Under the pieces are notes generated by a model. It worked only from the letters and a program-made list of their open reading frames with translations. It did not search any database and was not told the DNA's origin. Source: UBA3951 sp050952125 (lineage in GTDB: Bacteria > Bacillota > Sulfobacillia > Fermentithermobacillales > Fermentithermobacillaceae). Taken from it: DNA of 64,000 nucleotides. Shown one piece after another: positions 19,701 to 26,542 of the stretch; position 1 is the stretch's first letter, and every line of letters begins with the position of its first letter. Position numbers and translations under genes: made by a program. The stretch is taken from the NCBI GenBank assembly GCA_050952125.1, contig JBMNKK010000004.1, positions 1 through 64,000 on the forward strand, written 5' to 3'.

Positions 19701-21853
19701 GTGGTTGAGTAGTTAGCGCATACATAAGTCGGACCGACCTCGTCGGCTATGTAGTCCAGCGAGAACCTTGTTGTTCCCTGGTTGCCGGCGTTATCCTTGG
19801 GGTAGAACACTAGGTCGCTGTCCCAGATGGCATACCCGGTGTCATTGAGCCTTATGTGCAGGTATTGAGTCTCGGGCTTTTGGGCGAACGGGAACTTCTC
19901 CTCGCCCCCCAAGACGTTCGGCGATGTCTTGCCGGGTTTCCAATCTGCATCGCCCGGCATCGAGTCGTCCGCAGTAACCGCCCACTCAAACCCATACTGG
20001 CGTTCGGAAGGCGCGCCGTTAACCCAAGCGAACGCGCCCTGCAGCAGATCTCCTGCACCGAGAGGTTCGACACCGCTTGAGCAGTCTTCGCCGTGGTCAG
20101 TTCTATCCTTGACGCTGAACGGGAAGTAGAAGTAGCTGCCCATCCCGTGGATGACCGGTCGATACTCCCCGGATCCATCCGGTTCCAGCGTTGTCTCCGC
20201 GACGGGACCCAGCGTATCGACAAAGATCTGCTCTCTGGGCGCCACAGTGACGGCACCGCTGCAACTGTTTTCGCACTGGTCTGTAAGGCAATCGTTATAA
20301 GTAATGCCGGTCAGACAGACATGGTACAAGTCATGGTTGGTGATCGTAACCGGCTCAGGCACCATCTTCGCGTCAATGGTGATCGGGGAGAACGTCACAG
20401 CAGTGATCTGCTCCTTGTTGTTTACGCTCACGCGTGAAGCCGTGGTGGTGACGTAGCCTGCTCCTTGCTTGAGGTTTACGGTGGCCACCACGTTATTAAG
20501 GTCGCCCACCACTCTCAAGGGCTCTGAGAAAAGCGCGGTGATAACCACTTGGTCGCCCGGTCCCACATGCAGGGAGTCACTCGAAGGACTGCGGGTAACC
20601 TCGACAGCCTTGAGTTCGGGCGGCACGCTGTCGATCCTGACCTTGTCGAAGCCACACTCCAAGGACTTGACCGGGTTGCCCGCCAGGTCGGTGATGAGAG
20701 AGGCCGTCTTGTGGAGCTCGGCCCTGCCCTCGAGTTCTTCGCCGGGCCACGTTATGGCCTTGTCTCCGTCCTTAAGCATCTTCAGTGGGAATCTCTCTCC
20801 AACAGGGGCATTTTCAGGTACCAGGAGACCGGGCTGGTTCTTGCTGAGGCCGATGATGTAGTGATCCGTCGGGACGTTATTTTCGCCGACTTTCAGCATC
20901 GCGGGCACCTCATAAACGAACGTTACGCGATTGTCCTTTAGGCCGGCAAGGTGAGCAACGACTTCTGCACCTGTTATTCCCTCCCCGGAAGTGTTGGCGA
21001 CATCAAGGTATAGGGGAGCGTTCTCATGAAGAGCCCAGTCGTCGTCTGAAAGCCTCACGTATTCATCGAACTCGAGGTGGATATATACCTTGTCGCCAGC
21101 CTTGAAAGTCGTGTCGCGGCTCAAGCCGTTTGGGTCGGAAGTGACGTACACCCTCTCAAGCTTAGGCCCCGTCAAATCCCTAAAAAAGACCGCAATATCC
21201 GACACACTGGCGAGGTGCTCGCAATTGCAGCTGGACACAGGTATGAACCGGACCTTGAACATCTCGTAATCACGGTTGGTCTTCACGGGCTTGAACCAAT
21301 CACCATCTCCCAGCGGAGTCTCAGCGCTGGAATTGGCGCTGCTCAAAAGGCGCCGAAGCTCATGCTCCCACCAGTATCCCTGATAAAAATACATCGTGAC
21401 CTTGGCATTGATCTCCTGCTTCTTATGAGCGGACCATGCATGGGGATGGTTGCGGAAAGTCGCCCGCACCATCATCTCGAGGTCTCCCTCAAGTACCTTA
21501 CCGTACTCACCCACCCTGGTCCGCAGGGTGTTGACTACGGAATAGCTGTCCCACGAGTTCATCTCCAACGAAACGACGGCGGACGGCCTGTAGTAAGTGG
21601 AATGACCTGTGAACGCGTTGCCGTTATCATCCTTGAACTGATCGATCCAGTTGAAGTTAAGCAGTATCCAGGGATAATACTTCTCATAAATGTCGGTGGG
21701 CAACAAGAACACCGCACGGGGCATGACCGCGTCCTCGAGCCGCTGTGGGTTGTAGGGCGTGGGGGGATCGTCAGCTGCCGCCACGCCGGGAATTACGAGG
21801 ATTGCCGAACAAGCGATCACGATTGCACACAGTAGACCCCAAGGCTTTCTCAT
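13739..21853 (-). CDS. Giant secreted protein made of Ig-like/cadherin-like repeats
   Basis: A secreted protein of 2704 residues. The ATG at 21853 follows AAGGAGG. The signal peptide is MRKPWGLLCAIVIACSAILV with cleavage likely after VAAA. The N-terminal 230 residues form a distinct domain (YYPWILLNFNWIDQF, then FRNHPHAWSAHK, and Cys pair SSCNCEHL). The rest is a long array of beta-sandwich modules with recurring D-x-x-P-P linkers (DSVPPELKAVEVT, DGTPPVVTDSYW, DTKPPTIAVHE, DKTPPSITVTT, DVEPPVIMVMG, DNTPPSILFSS). The last module ends near GNQRVMARDIRVYP. It has no SLH domain or LPXTG motif, so it is either released or held by the SLH protein encoded just downstream. The TAG at 13739-13741 overlaps that gene's ribosome site. 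Function unknown; a surface fibre or adhesin is my guess. Confidence 0.85.
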   Translation of the reverse strand: MRKPWGLLCAIVIACSAILVIPGVAAADDPPTPYNPQRLEDAVMPRAVFLLPTDIYEKYYPWILLNFNWIDQFKDDNGNAFTGHSTYYRPSAVVSLEMNSWDSYSVVNTLRTRVGEYGKVLEGDLEMMVRATFRNHPHAWSAHKKQEINAKVTMYFYQGYWWEHELRRLLSSANSSAETPLGDGDWFKPVKTNRDYEMFKVRFIPVSSCNCEHLASVSDIAVFFRDLTGPKLERVYVTSDPNGLSRDTTFKAGDKVYIHLEFDEYVRLSDDDWALHENAPLYLDVANTSGEGITGAEVVAHLAGLKDNRVTFVYEVPAMLKVGENNVPTDHYIIGLSKNQPGLLVPENAPVGERFPLKMLKDGDKAITWPGEELEGRAELHKTASLITDLAGNPVKSLECGFDKVRIDSVPPELKAVEVTRSPSSDSLHVGPGDQVVITALFSEPLRVVGDLNNVVATVNLKQGAGYVTTTASRVSVNNKEQITAVTFSPITIDAKMVPEPVTITNHDLYHVCLTGITYNDCLTDQCENSCSGAVTVAPREQIFVDTLGPVAETTLEPDGSGEYRPVIHGMGSYFYFPFSVKDRTDHGEDCSSGVEPLGAGDLLQGAFAWVNGAPSERQYGFEWAVTADDSMPGDADWKPGKTSPNVLGGEEKFPFAQKPETQYLHIRLNDTGYAIWDSDLVFYPKDNAGNQGTTRFSLDYIADEVGPTYVCANYSTTYNAGTKTGSITATIQVNDVSKVNPDRTLCYKWVPSGQDPKNVGWTEYEGAGDSATSLTLSISKGGLGSGSKHELHLYVKAKDMLGNSSESSGFPFQLDLTFPGYTIEEISEELSVEPVFKITPPSPHPDPDDPDNPTPSTMIVMIKDPLDMDGDKYFVRTLNSSQGWGMPASAPEGGDLLEELIWTPANYYYDHNFSTDASKRISSWRYVRLIENGKFTLYSGSDVDVLYGFAHAEGALGLADDLYSLIMDQSVDWTQDSPRIAAAQRLMAIMDGKYYGEIEVTVITGYGATGRGTWQEAEPGSGVYDVNSANSHDGRTNFVNEAAYYWASGDDATEGYYYDQEHLHKVVPQVDAHLPPKVHKRDSTGYFVSYMPPGANVKAQTWTLRAASNNVGLVQQDRTESGDPLEEYQPTGYNGGNQLFEYNLAQLSLPHSCQIRPANDDLGGVSPWKSPGDGPRYVSSLDGENIEVTLGNSVVESWGLDDVDFTRSYVRLHLLSSPESGAQTGVVYQTPLDPDQASIQLPAVTTYSGHYALEVLVKAKSSGAVETFTYDNMYVDRMEIGEFGLAKVESEMNSELFDRTDTTWYGYDLVEKPDATYTQVPSIRLGNAVSVLDDEFPASLTHRLFFTAKTEGVPDADDPDVSYGDLCIKVWNATGGSTASQEGKDAAKWVPITKTCGTGIKTVFVDSVESIGSASYAETDGAPTVPLVLPSGSGGAGFENILHYQVVSSNGKVSEERTLSVIVSNETAELKVELNPDDDPANPAFLVDHIMARLTRLQSSIPEPLQAYAYLYEDGAYVEKPFEGEAIQISYSGAHWFYAVNAYGNYTFVKKVVDFVDGTPPVVTDSYWHYDPSDYRFEVEYEITDNYMPDGVIPEGFSFYMKFGDCAPGDPGADTDPDADYMELLGYGRYEFVETKLPDYASADPGDPDPVWVAAEPFRLGIYEVTAKRAGHKLVVHIKGVSKFDAKEPDGQVTYRRLQVYAVDAAGNQSNVVNDGVQMQNLRSDFRYYRYPDTDSITYDRGEVGDTPNLMAEFTVPVILHEPRSLEASSEFSTVKKHLLVYGDEEDYTFHFTDIFGFEYTRDADVLCIGNDSLNVTFSTTEPTSGRVVVDISVAKPDSDMTFSVWKGSVEDRHPIAENTDAVSVEVLENTTIYCKIWPGTPDERLVQIPVTNIYKSPPKAGVVWYYSEFASNTLPGGEEETTVEETTGEVAAYLVSLDERSIYPINGTSDSHTFTFGDTEGSHYRFEFADQAGNTGSLDVYLPVDIVLPELAADTTRPEYILDVYAKEGMTYHYRGAWGTVTEPVPGVSFDGVLESVSWTSGYLLKFREVVDESPTKVVVLSGHHLEDDLNGILKYDSALTEGVPGVSVDGRDVVVDGSQIDAGGVQFTLAIVDRNDNVAALAVSVGEYIDTKPPTIAVHEVKTGFYSTRLYIVLSDPYPEEGQATLISPPGLPVGDPDSGHGGTPYIDFYENRSVEVVAEDLAKNRTTETLTVSDIDTSPPVCEVLWWSPCYIKVTDDGWVMNQLLPPNGYFNKDIQVAFGFDKIVQSVKITIPGVDDSHVGNYVTYELTGDRATLTFIDNIPSASGDIPEVTLEVTAQNGKSRTLTLTYGEDFTFVIDKTPPSITVTTEGDLPNKASVRVTFTVNNEPVKMDDETEYNPGQQIVKTIAVRGTFAYRFTDRAGNVTAKEIEVKNIDVEPPVIMVMGEDNGGKYKKGSHTFYVTLNEAGSITFQGKELTVAAPDPARTPPDDKLNIDDIGSGNPDCDWKALTVTKNGTYQIEATDEAKRKSYWYVTISCLDNTPPSILFSSPTVFSVVEGTTREALEDMLEDFKGVVATDNVTLSKDIQLALDVSGAVLNGPGYTTVFYTAADEAGNQRVMARDIRVYPADEIIVSVNGVKTEPGSTTVLRAASEYKLTIENLASDKEPVKIYLRRGRFTAGQMKSDASRIDNTFTVSDKGYYTLYIVSQSRQAYLTHLYIE

Positions 21854-21864
21854 AAGGATCCTCC

Positions 21865-22218
21865 TTAATGACAAACACGCGCCTGGCCCCTGAGGCCCGC
21901 GCGACAAGACAGCCTGCGCGGATATCTGCGGATCGCTCCTCCCTGCTTGGAGAGGCGCCCGCGTCCTCGAGGCAAACCGCCTATCCCATCAGAGACCACT
22001 TCCATGAGTTCATACACCGTAAGCCGCACCCGTCCGTCTCCCCAGATAACGTAATCCCCGTCTGTAGTGGCTGTCTGAAACAAGGTCTCATCGGCGAGTT
22101 CCGCGTACTTGGCTGTGCCCAACTTCTGTGACAAGTCCACGATGACTAAACTGCCGCTTTCCATTTCCATATGAAGCCGATAGCCCGGCAGTGGACGCAC
22201 GCTCTTGATGTAGCCCAT
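21865..22218 (-). CDS. DUF2442-domain protein with a basic C-terminal tail
   Basis: 117 residues. Residues 1-75 match the DUF2442 pattern (SVRPLPGYRLHMEMESGS, VIVDLSQKLG, ELADETLFQTATTDGDYVIW, TVYELMEVV). DUF2442 proteins are small, usually found beside other genes and of unknown biochemical role. The remaining 40 residues are Gly/Arg-rich (GGLPRGRGRLSKQGG, RRLSCRAGLRGQ) and are not typical, so they may come from a lost stop or frameshift. ATG 22218 follows AAGGTGG seven bases upstream. The TAA at 21865 touches the ribosome site of the 2704-residue protein, so this is the first gene of the surface-protein operon. Confidence 0.75.
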   Translation of the reverse strand: MGYIKSVRPLPGYRLHMEMESGSLVIVDLSQKLGTAKYAELADETLFQTATTDGDYVIWGDGRVRLTVYELMEVVSDGIGGLPRGRGRLSKQGGAIRRYPRRLSCRAGLRGQARVCH

Positions 22219-22265
22219 AGGAAAGCCACCTTAGATGGGCGTAGTAGAATCCATTCCCTGGGATC

Positions 22266-22294
22266 AGTATGAGGGGGACGACAAAAAGGGCAAA
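22266..22294 (-). promoter_or_regulatory. Putative promoter of the surface-protein operon
   Basis: On the minus strand TTTGCC (22289-22294) and CATACT (22266-22271) are separated by 17 bases, about 50 bases before the DUF2442 start. Both boxes are weak, as expected of an activator-dependent promoter, and the direct repeats lie immediately upstream. Confidence 0.3.
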
Positions 22295-22304
22295 TCGTCC
22301 GGAT

Positions 22305-22370
22305 GGACTATCTTCATGGACTATCTTTGGGGACCATCCTTTATCGTCTATCCTTGTGGACCGTCTCAGC
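22305..22370. repeat. Five imperfect 13-bp direct repeats upstream of the surface operon
   Basis: Units start at 22305, 22318, 22331, 22345 and 22358 with core GGAC(T/C)ATC(T/C)TT (GGACTATCTT, GGACTATCTT, GGACCATCCTT, CGTCTATCCTT, GGACCGTCTC). The spacing is 13, 13, 14 and 13. The array lies in the 178-base gap between the MalT-like gene and the DUF2442 gene, just upstream of the putative -35 box. It is a candidate binding array for the neighbouring regulator. Confidence 0.65.
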
Positions 22371-22396
22371 TTCCTGTAACGAAGGCACCGACCGGG

Positions 22397-24913
22397 CTAC
22401 TTCAGCCTCTCGGCGAGCCTGGCGCGGCGGTCGATGTCGAGCTTCTGGAAGATGGACCTAAGGTGCGCCCTGACCGTTGCTTCGGAAACCACGAGTTTCG
22501 CGGCGATCTCTCCGTTTCGAAGCCCCTGGGCGGCCAGTTTCGCTACCTCCATCTCACGGGACGTGAGATTGGCAGTCGACTCGCCGGGAAGGATATCTCC
22601 GTGGAGCCTGAGCCAGCCGCGGCCGAACCTCCGCTTCATCTCCTTGAACCGCTGAGCAAGGTGAGGGTGCGCACGAGCTATGATCTCGTCGGGCATATCC
22701 TCAAGAGAAAAGGAGAACGACATGAGCGGTGAGATAAGGCCGTCGGGAGCTGCGATCTCAACCGCTTCCTCAATGACCTGCCGGGCGCGGGCCCGGTCAC
22801 CCATACGCAGATATCCTGTAGCCAGAACCAGCAACCCACACAGTCTCAAGAACAGGTGTCCGTCCCATCCTTCAAGGAACTTGGCTTCAGCTCTCCCCAC
22901 CGCCCTCGCGTTCTCGCCACTGTGTAAGAGGTACATTAGATGCACGAACACCGCGACATCCATCAGGGCGGCGGGCACGAGACGTCCGGAGAAATCGCCA
23001 CCCTGCAGCCACTCGGCCACTGCATCCATGACCTGAAGCTCAACCAACAGGACACCCCGGGCTGAATCGAGTGCTGACCGTACGACAGACGTGTTCTGCA
23101 GCGGGTACGACATGGCCCGCTCCATGGAGTTCAGCGCGTGCTGCCATCCTGCAGTATCGGCTTTCTGAAGGGACGCCTGTGCCAGGATGATGGCGGCTCC
23201 AAACTGGACGGTGCTTTGCTGCCGGCTCTCTGCAAGGAAGGAAGCCTTGTACGCATGGACCTCTGCTCCCGTCAGGTCTCCCCTCTGATAGGCAAGCTCT
23301 GCCCGGTACAATGCATCTGCGCCACTTCCGTGTCCGCCCGTGAGCCTTGAGTAAAGGGCGATGTATTCCTCCAGGTCATCGGCCTCACGGTCGGCTTCGC
23401 CGGGCCTCACATGGAAGGCTCCCACGGGCGAGAGACTCCCGAACCACCACGGAGTGAAGGGTCGAATCACCTGCGAAGTCCTGACTGAGAACAACGACGC
23501 TGCCACCCTGAGACGCTCGGTCATCGTGGGAAGATCGGGGTATTCGCGGAAAGACATGAGGAGGATCCACTCCCCCACGAGCTGCGCGTCGCTGCGAGAA
23601 ACGGTGCCACCCGAACCCACGGCATCCGAGTCAGGAGTGTTCACGCCCAGGTATCCTCCGAGTTCCTCCATGAGTGCGTCGAAGGCTTCGTTCATCCGCG
23701 CTAACAGCAGCGTCCAGGCGATCCGGAGCATGGAGAGGATGTTCGAACGCTTCACGTCAGCCGGGCAGTCCCGCACAATGCTCAAAGCGATGTTGGGAAA
23801 AGGCGTCCCACCGATTTCATCAAGTATCACCGGAGAGAAGTCCAGGGACAGGATCCGTTCGTAGTCCCCGGCTTGCCAATAGAAGTCCAGAGCCTCGGCG
23901 GTCCTGCCCTCGTCACGGTACCAGTCTCCTGCCCGAGTAAGGCACTCTCCGGCAAAAGCCCGGCCACGTTGATTGCGCTTTTCAGAGAGCAGTCTCGCAA
24001 GGATGCTGTGCATCTCGTACCGGCCCTCGGACCTGCCGAAACGAATGAACGGACTGTTGAGCGCAGCCTCGGCGTACGCAGGCAGGGCTTCGCACCCAAA
24101 GAGATAGCATGCCTGCCGCAGCGTGAACACCTCAAACGGCGATATGCACAGAAGGAATGTTTGCTGATCCGGAGAGAGCGCGTCCCATACAAGGCGCTCC
24201 ATGAGGGACATGATGCCGGGAGTAAGGGAGAAGGTCGCCGTCTCACTGTAGGCACAAAGCTGCAGGTAGACTGCTAAGATCCAACCTTCGGTGTATCGCT
24301 CGATCTGAATGGCTTCCTCTGGCGAAACGCGCACGCCGGCCAAAGCATAGTACCGCTCGATGTCGGCGGCGTTGAGCCTAAGGTCTGAGGCGGTAATGTT
24401 GAGGAAACCCCGCCCCGCGGCAGCAGCACGCGTTTCACGGGTAAGCATCTGGGTCATGACCACAACGTGCAGGTTCTCTCCCTCGTGCTCGATGAGGGCA
24501 AGGAGGAAAGACGGCGGTAAGGCGTCTTGAAACAAGTGGTAGTTGTCCACTACCAGGTAGGTCTCGTGCCTGCACCTTATCGTCCGGATGGCGTCACAGA
24601 CCTCGCCGATGGTGACGGCGTTGGGGAGGTCAATGCGGAGGAGTCTCAGTCCCGCGTCGTCGTCTATCTTGGAGATCTCCAGGCAAAGGCGGCGGAAACC
24701 CGAAGACGGGGCTTCTTCGGTCGCGCTGAACCAGTACACAGGGATGCCCGCGTGAGCTTTCGATTCAAGGTAGTCGCGCAAGGCCGTAGTCTTCCCGTAG
24801 CCGGACGGGGCCTCTACGATTGTCGCGCGGGCGAACTGCACCTCATCCAGCTTGCGTTTCAGCCTATCTGAGAAATAGTGCACCTCGGTGCGGACTCTGC
24901 CTGCTAGTCTCAT
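22397..24913 (-). CDS. MalT-type LuxR-family ATP-dependent transcription regulator
   Basis: An 838-residue regulator with the STAND layout. The NTPase domain has P-loop APSGYGKTT at residues 35-43 and Walker B-like TYLVVDNYHLF. A helical, TPR-like middle follows. The last 60 residues are a LuxR helix-turn-helix (LTSREMEVAKLAAQGL, GEIAAKLVVSEATVRAHL). ATG 24913 is preferred over the GTG at 24922 because AAGGTGG lies five bases before it. MalT proteins bind ATP and an inducer, oligomerise and activate promoters with repeated sites. The next transcribed unit has a repeat array at its promoter, so I infer it is the target. The inducer is unknown. Confidence 0.88.
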   Translation of the reverse strand: MRLAGRVRTEVHYFSDRLKRKLDEVQFARATIVEAPSGYGKTTALRDYLESKAHAGIPVYWFSATEEAPSSGFRRLCLEISKIDDDAGLRLLRIDLPNAVTIGEVCDAIRTIRCRHETYLVVDNYHLFQDALPPSFLLALIEHEGENLHVVVMTQMLTRETRAAAAGRGFLNITASDLRLNAADIERYYALAGVRVSPEEAIQIERYTEGWILAVYLQLCAYSETATFSLTPGIMSLMERLVWDALSPDQQTFLLCISPFEVFTLRQACYLFGCEALPAYAEAALNSPFIRFGRSEGRYEMHSILARLLSEKRNQRGRAFAGECLTRAGDWYRDEGRTAEALDFYWQAGDYERILSLDFSPVILDEIGGTPFPNIALSIVRDCPADVKRSNILSMLRIAWTLLLARMNEAFDALMEELGGYLGVNTPDSDAVGSGGTVSRSDAQLVGEWILLMSFREYPDLPTMTERLRVAASLFSVRTSQVIRPFTPWWFGSLSPVGAFHVRPGEADREADDLEEYIALYSRLTGGHGSGADALYRAELAYQRGDLTGAEVHAYKASFLAESRQQSTVQFGAAIILAQASLQKADTAGWQHALNSMERAMSYPLQNTSVVRSALDSARGVLLVELQVMDAVAEWLQGGDFSGRLVPAALMDVAVFVHLMYLLHSGENARAVGRAEAKFLEGWDGHLFLRLCGLLVLATGYLRMGDRARARQVIEEAVEIAAPDGLISPLMSFSFSLEDMPDEIIARAHPHLAQRFKEMKRRFGRGWLRLHGDILPGESTANLTSREMEVAKLAAQGLRNGEIAAKLVVSEATVRAHLRSIFQKLDIDRRARLAERLK

Positions 24914-24953
24914 CCGGACCACCTTCGCGGCCGACTTCGCGGCGGGGCGCGCC

Positions 24954-24982
24954 TTTGGGCAAATTATACCATCTCGCCCAAA
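24954..24982 (-). promoter_or_regulatory. -10 box and overlapping dyad upstream of the MalT-like gene
   Basis: A perfect TATAAT (minus strand, 24963-24968) lies 50 bases before the regulator gene. It sits inside a 7-bp inverted repeat, TTTGGGC (24954-24960) and GCCCAAA (24976-24982). I see no good -35 box. The dyad around the -10 is a possible operator, perhaps autoregulatory. Confidence 0.45.
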
Positions 24983-24986
24983 TATC

Positions 24987-25169
24987 TCACGAGATGTAAC
25001 TAGACACGCGCCTTACTCCCGGTACTTCATATGTGCCGTTTAGCACTTTAGCAGAGGGTTGATAGAGTCTTAATAGCAGGTTGAAATCCTCATCTTTCGG
25101 CGCCGGCAGCCGATTAGATTCACGCCTCCGCATGTGAAACCCACTACGCGGCCACTCAAAACCCTTCAC
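24987..25169 (-). pseudogene. Remnant of a DUF1214 protein, C-terminal end only
   Basis: The frame contains NRLPAPKDEDFNLLLRLYQPSAKVL followed by NGTYEVPGVRRV. This matches the conserved end of DUF1214/DUF1254 proteins (W-L-P-A-P-x-G-x-F-x-L-x-L-R-L-Y-W-P, then L-D-G-T-W-x-P-P-x-V). Whole proteins of this type exceed 300 residues, but only about 45 family residues remain. It starts with a GTG overlapping the TGA of the ABC ATPase gene (GTGA). I infer that an event fused this operon end onto an old gene and left a tail. Expression as a 60-residue peptide cannot be excluded. Confidence 0.55.
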
Positions 25170-25888
25170 AACACGCGGCTCAAAAAAGCCCTGGTTCGTT
25201 CGTGCCTGGGGTTCCCGAAAAACTCAGCGGGAGGGCCGTCTTCCAGAATCAGACCCCCGTCCATTAGCAAGACGCGGTCGGCCACTTCTCGAGCGAAACC
25301 CATTTCGTGACTCACAACAATCATCGTCATGCCTTCCTGCGCGAGTCCTTTCATTACTCCGAGCACTTCACCTATCATCTCGGGATCTAGGGCGGAGGTA
25401 GGCTCGTCAAATAGCATGACCTTCGGGCGCATTGCCAGCGCCCGAGCGATGGCCACTCTTTGCTTCTGCCCGCCTGAGAGCTGGCTGGGGTACTGATCAC
25501 ACTTATCTGCCAACCCAACCTTTCTCAAGAGCTCCATCGCCTGCTCGTCGGCAGCCTCAGCTGTCATGCCCATAACCTTTCGCGGAGCAAGGGTCACGTT
25601 CTGCAACACAGTAAGGTGCGGAAACAGGTTGAAGAGCTGGAACACCATCCCTACCGTCCGCCTCACGCGATTTATGTCGGTGCCGGGTTCGCCTAGTTGT
25701 ACTCCGTCAATGGTGACGGTGCCGCTCGTGGGCTTCTCTAGGTAGTTGAGACACCGGAGGAAAGTAGATTTCCCTGAGCCGCTCGGCCCTATGATCACCA
25801 CAACCTGACCCTTCTCCACCCGCAAGTCGATCCCGCGCAGGACTTGGAGCGAACCGAAGTCCTTGTGAAGGTTTTCAACTGTGACCAC
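25166..25888 (-). CDS. glnQ: Polar amino-acid ABC transporter, ATP-binding protein
   Basis: A 240-residue ATPase that powers amino-acid uptake at the inner face of the membrane. Walker A GPSGSGKST is at residues 34-42, Q-loop GMVFQLFNLFPHL, signature LSGGQKQR, Walker B VMLFDEPTSALDP and the H-loop in MIVVSHEMGFA. The order TFLRCLNYLEKPTSG and the close fit in length are typical of GlnQ/ArtP/HisP. The GTG start at 25888 lies 14 bases inside the permease gene, so the two are coupled. The symbol follows the family; the exact amino acid is not readable from sequence. Confidence 0.93.
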   Translation of the reverse strand: MVTVENLHKDFGSLQVLRGIDLRVEKGQVVVIIGPSGSGKSTFLRCLNYLEKPTSGTVTIDGVQLGEPGTDINRVRRTVGMVFQLFNLFPHLTVLQNVTLAPRKVMGMTAEAADEQAMELLRKVGLADKCDQYPSQLSGGQKQRVAIARALAMRPKVMLFDEPTSALDPEMIGEVLGVMKGLAQEGMTMIVVSHEMGFAREVADRVLLMDGGLILEDGPPAEFFGNPRHERTRAFLSRVL

Positions 25889-26537
25889 TCTTCAGCCTCC
25901 CCTCAAGGCGGTTAACTACGCGAGCGAATCCCAGGGTAAGCACGAGGTAGATCAGGGCAACGGTGAAGTAGGCCTCGAAGGGCCTGAAACTCCGGCCTGC
26001 CATCATATTAGCGCGCATCATGAGATCCTCGAGCCCTATTACAGATACGAGCGCAGACTCTTTCAACAGAGCGATGAACTCGTTGCCCAGCGGCGGGATG
26101 GCCCTGCGGAAAGCCTGGGGCAGCACAACTTCTCTCATAGCCTGCGCATAGGTCATGCCAAGCGACCGGGCGGCTTCCATTTGCCCCCTATCGATAGACT
26201 CAATGGCTCCCCGCCAAATCTCCGCGATATAGGCGCCTGCATTCAAACTGAGCGCAGCCAAGGCGTCTACAACGCCGTTGGGCCTGTAATGGAGCACCTG
26301 CGGAAGCCCGAAGTGTATGAGGTACACCTGTGCCAGGAGTGGTGTGCCCCGGATGAAGTTCGTGTACCAGATACACGGGTACCTGAGGGCCGGGCTTCGC
26401 CCAACCCGGCCCAGCGCAGTAAGTAATCCGAGCCCCAATCCTACAATGAAGGCGATTACGGTGAATACTAAGGTGACCTCGATCCCCTTGACCAGAAAGG
26501 GAAAATACTTGGCTACAATCTCTACGCTGTAGGTCAT
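25875..26537 (-). CDS. Polar amino-acid ABC transporter, permease
   Basis: A 220-residue integral membrane protein of the HisM/GlnP family. It has the early helix VTLVFTVIAFIVGLGLGLL, the family segment RGTPLLAQVYLIHFGLP, and the EAA cytoplasmic loop AARSLGMTYAQAMREVVLPQAFRRAIPPLGNEF that docks with the ATPase. A last helix (FTVALIYLVLTLGFA) precedes a basic tail. It follows the binding-protein gene by 5 bases and overlaps the ATPase gene. A single permease gene suggests a homodimer. Confidence 0.93.
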   Translation of the reverse strand: MTYSVEIVAKYFPFLVKGIEVTLVFTVIAFIVGLGLGLLTALGRVGRSPALRYPCIWYTNFIRGTPLLAQVYLIHFGLPQVLHYRPNGVVDALAALSLNAGAYIAEIWRGAIESIDRGQMEAARSLGMTYAQAMREVVLPQAFRRAIPPLGNEFIALLKESALVSVIGLEDLMMRANMMAGRSFRPFEAYFTVALIYLVLTLGFARVVNRLEGRLKSGHS

Positions 26538-26542
26538 GGTTC

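Noticed and set aside
22305..22370. CRISPR array
   Set aside because: The units are only 13 bases with no spacers of constant length, and no cas genes are present.
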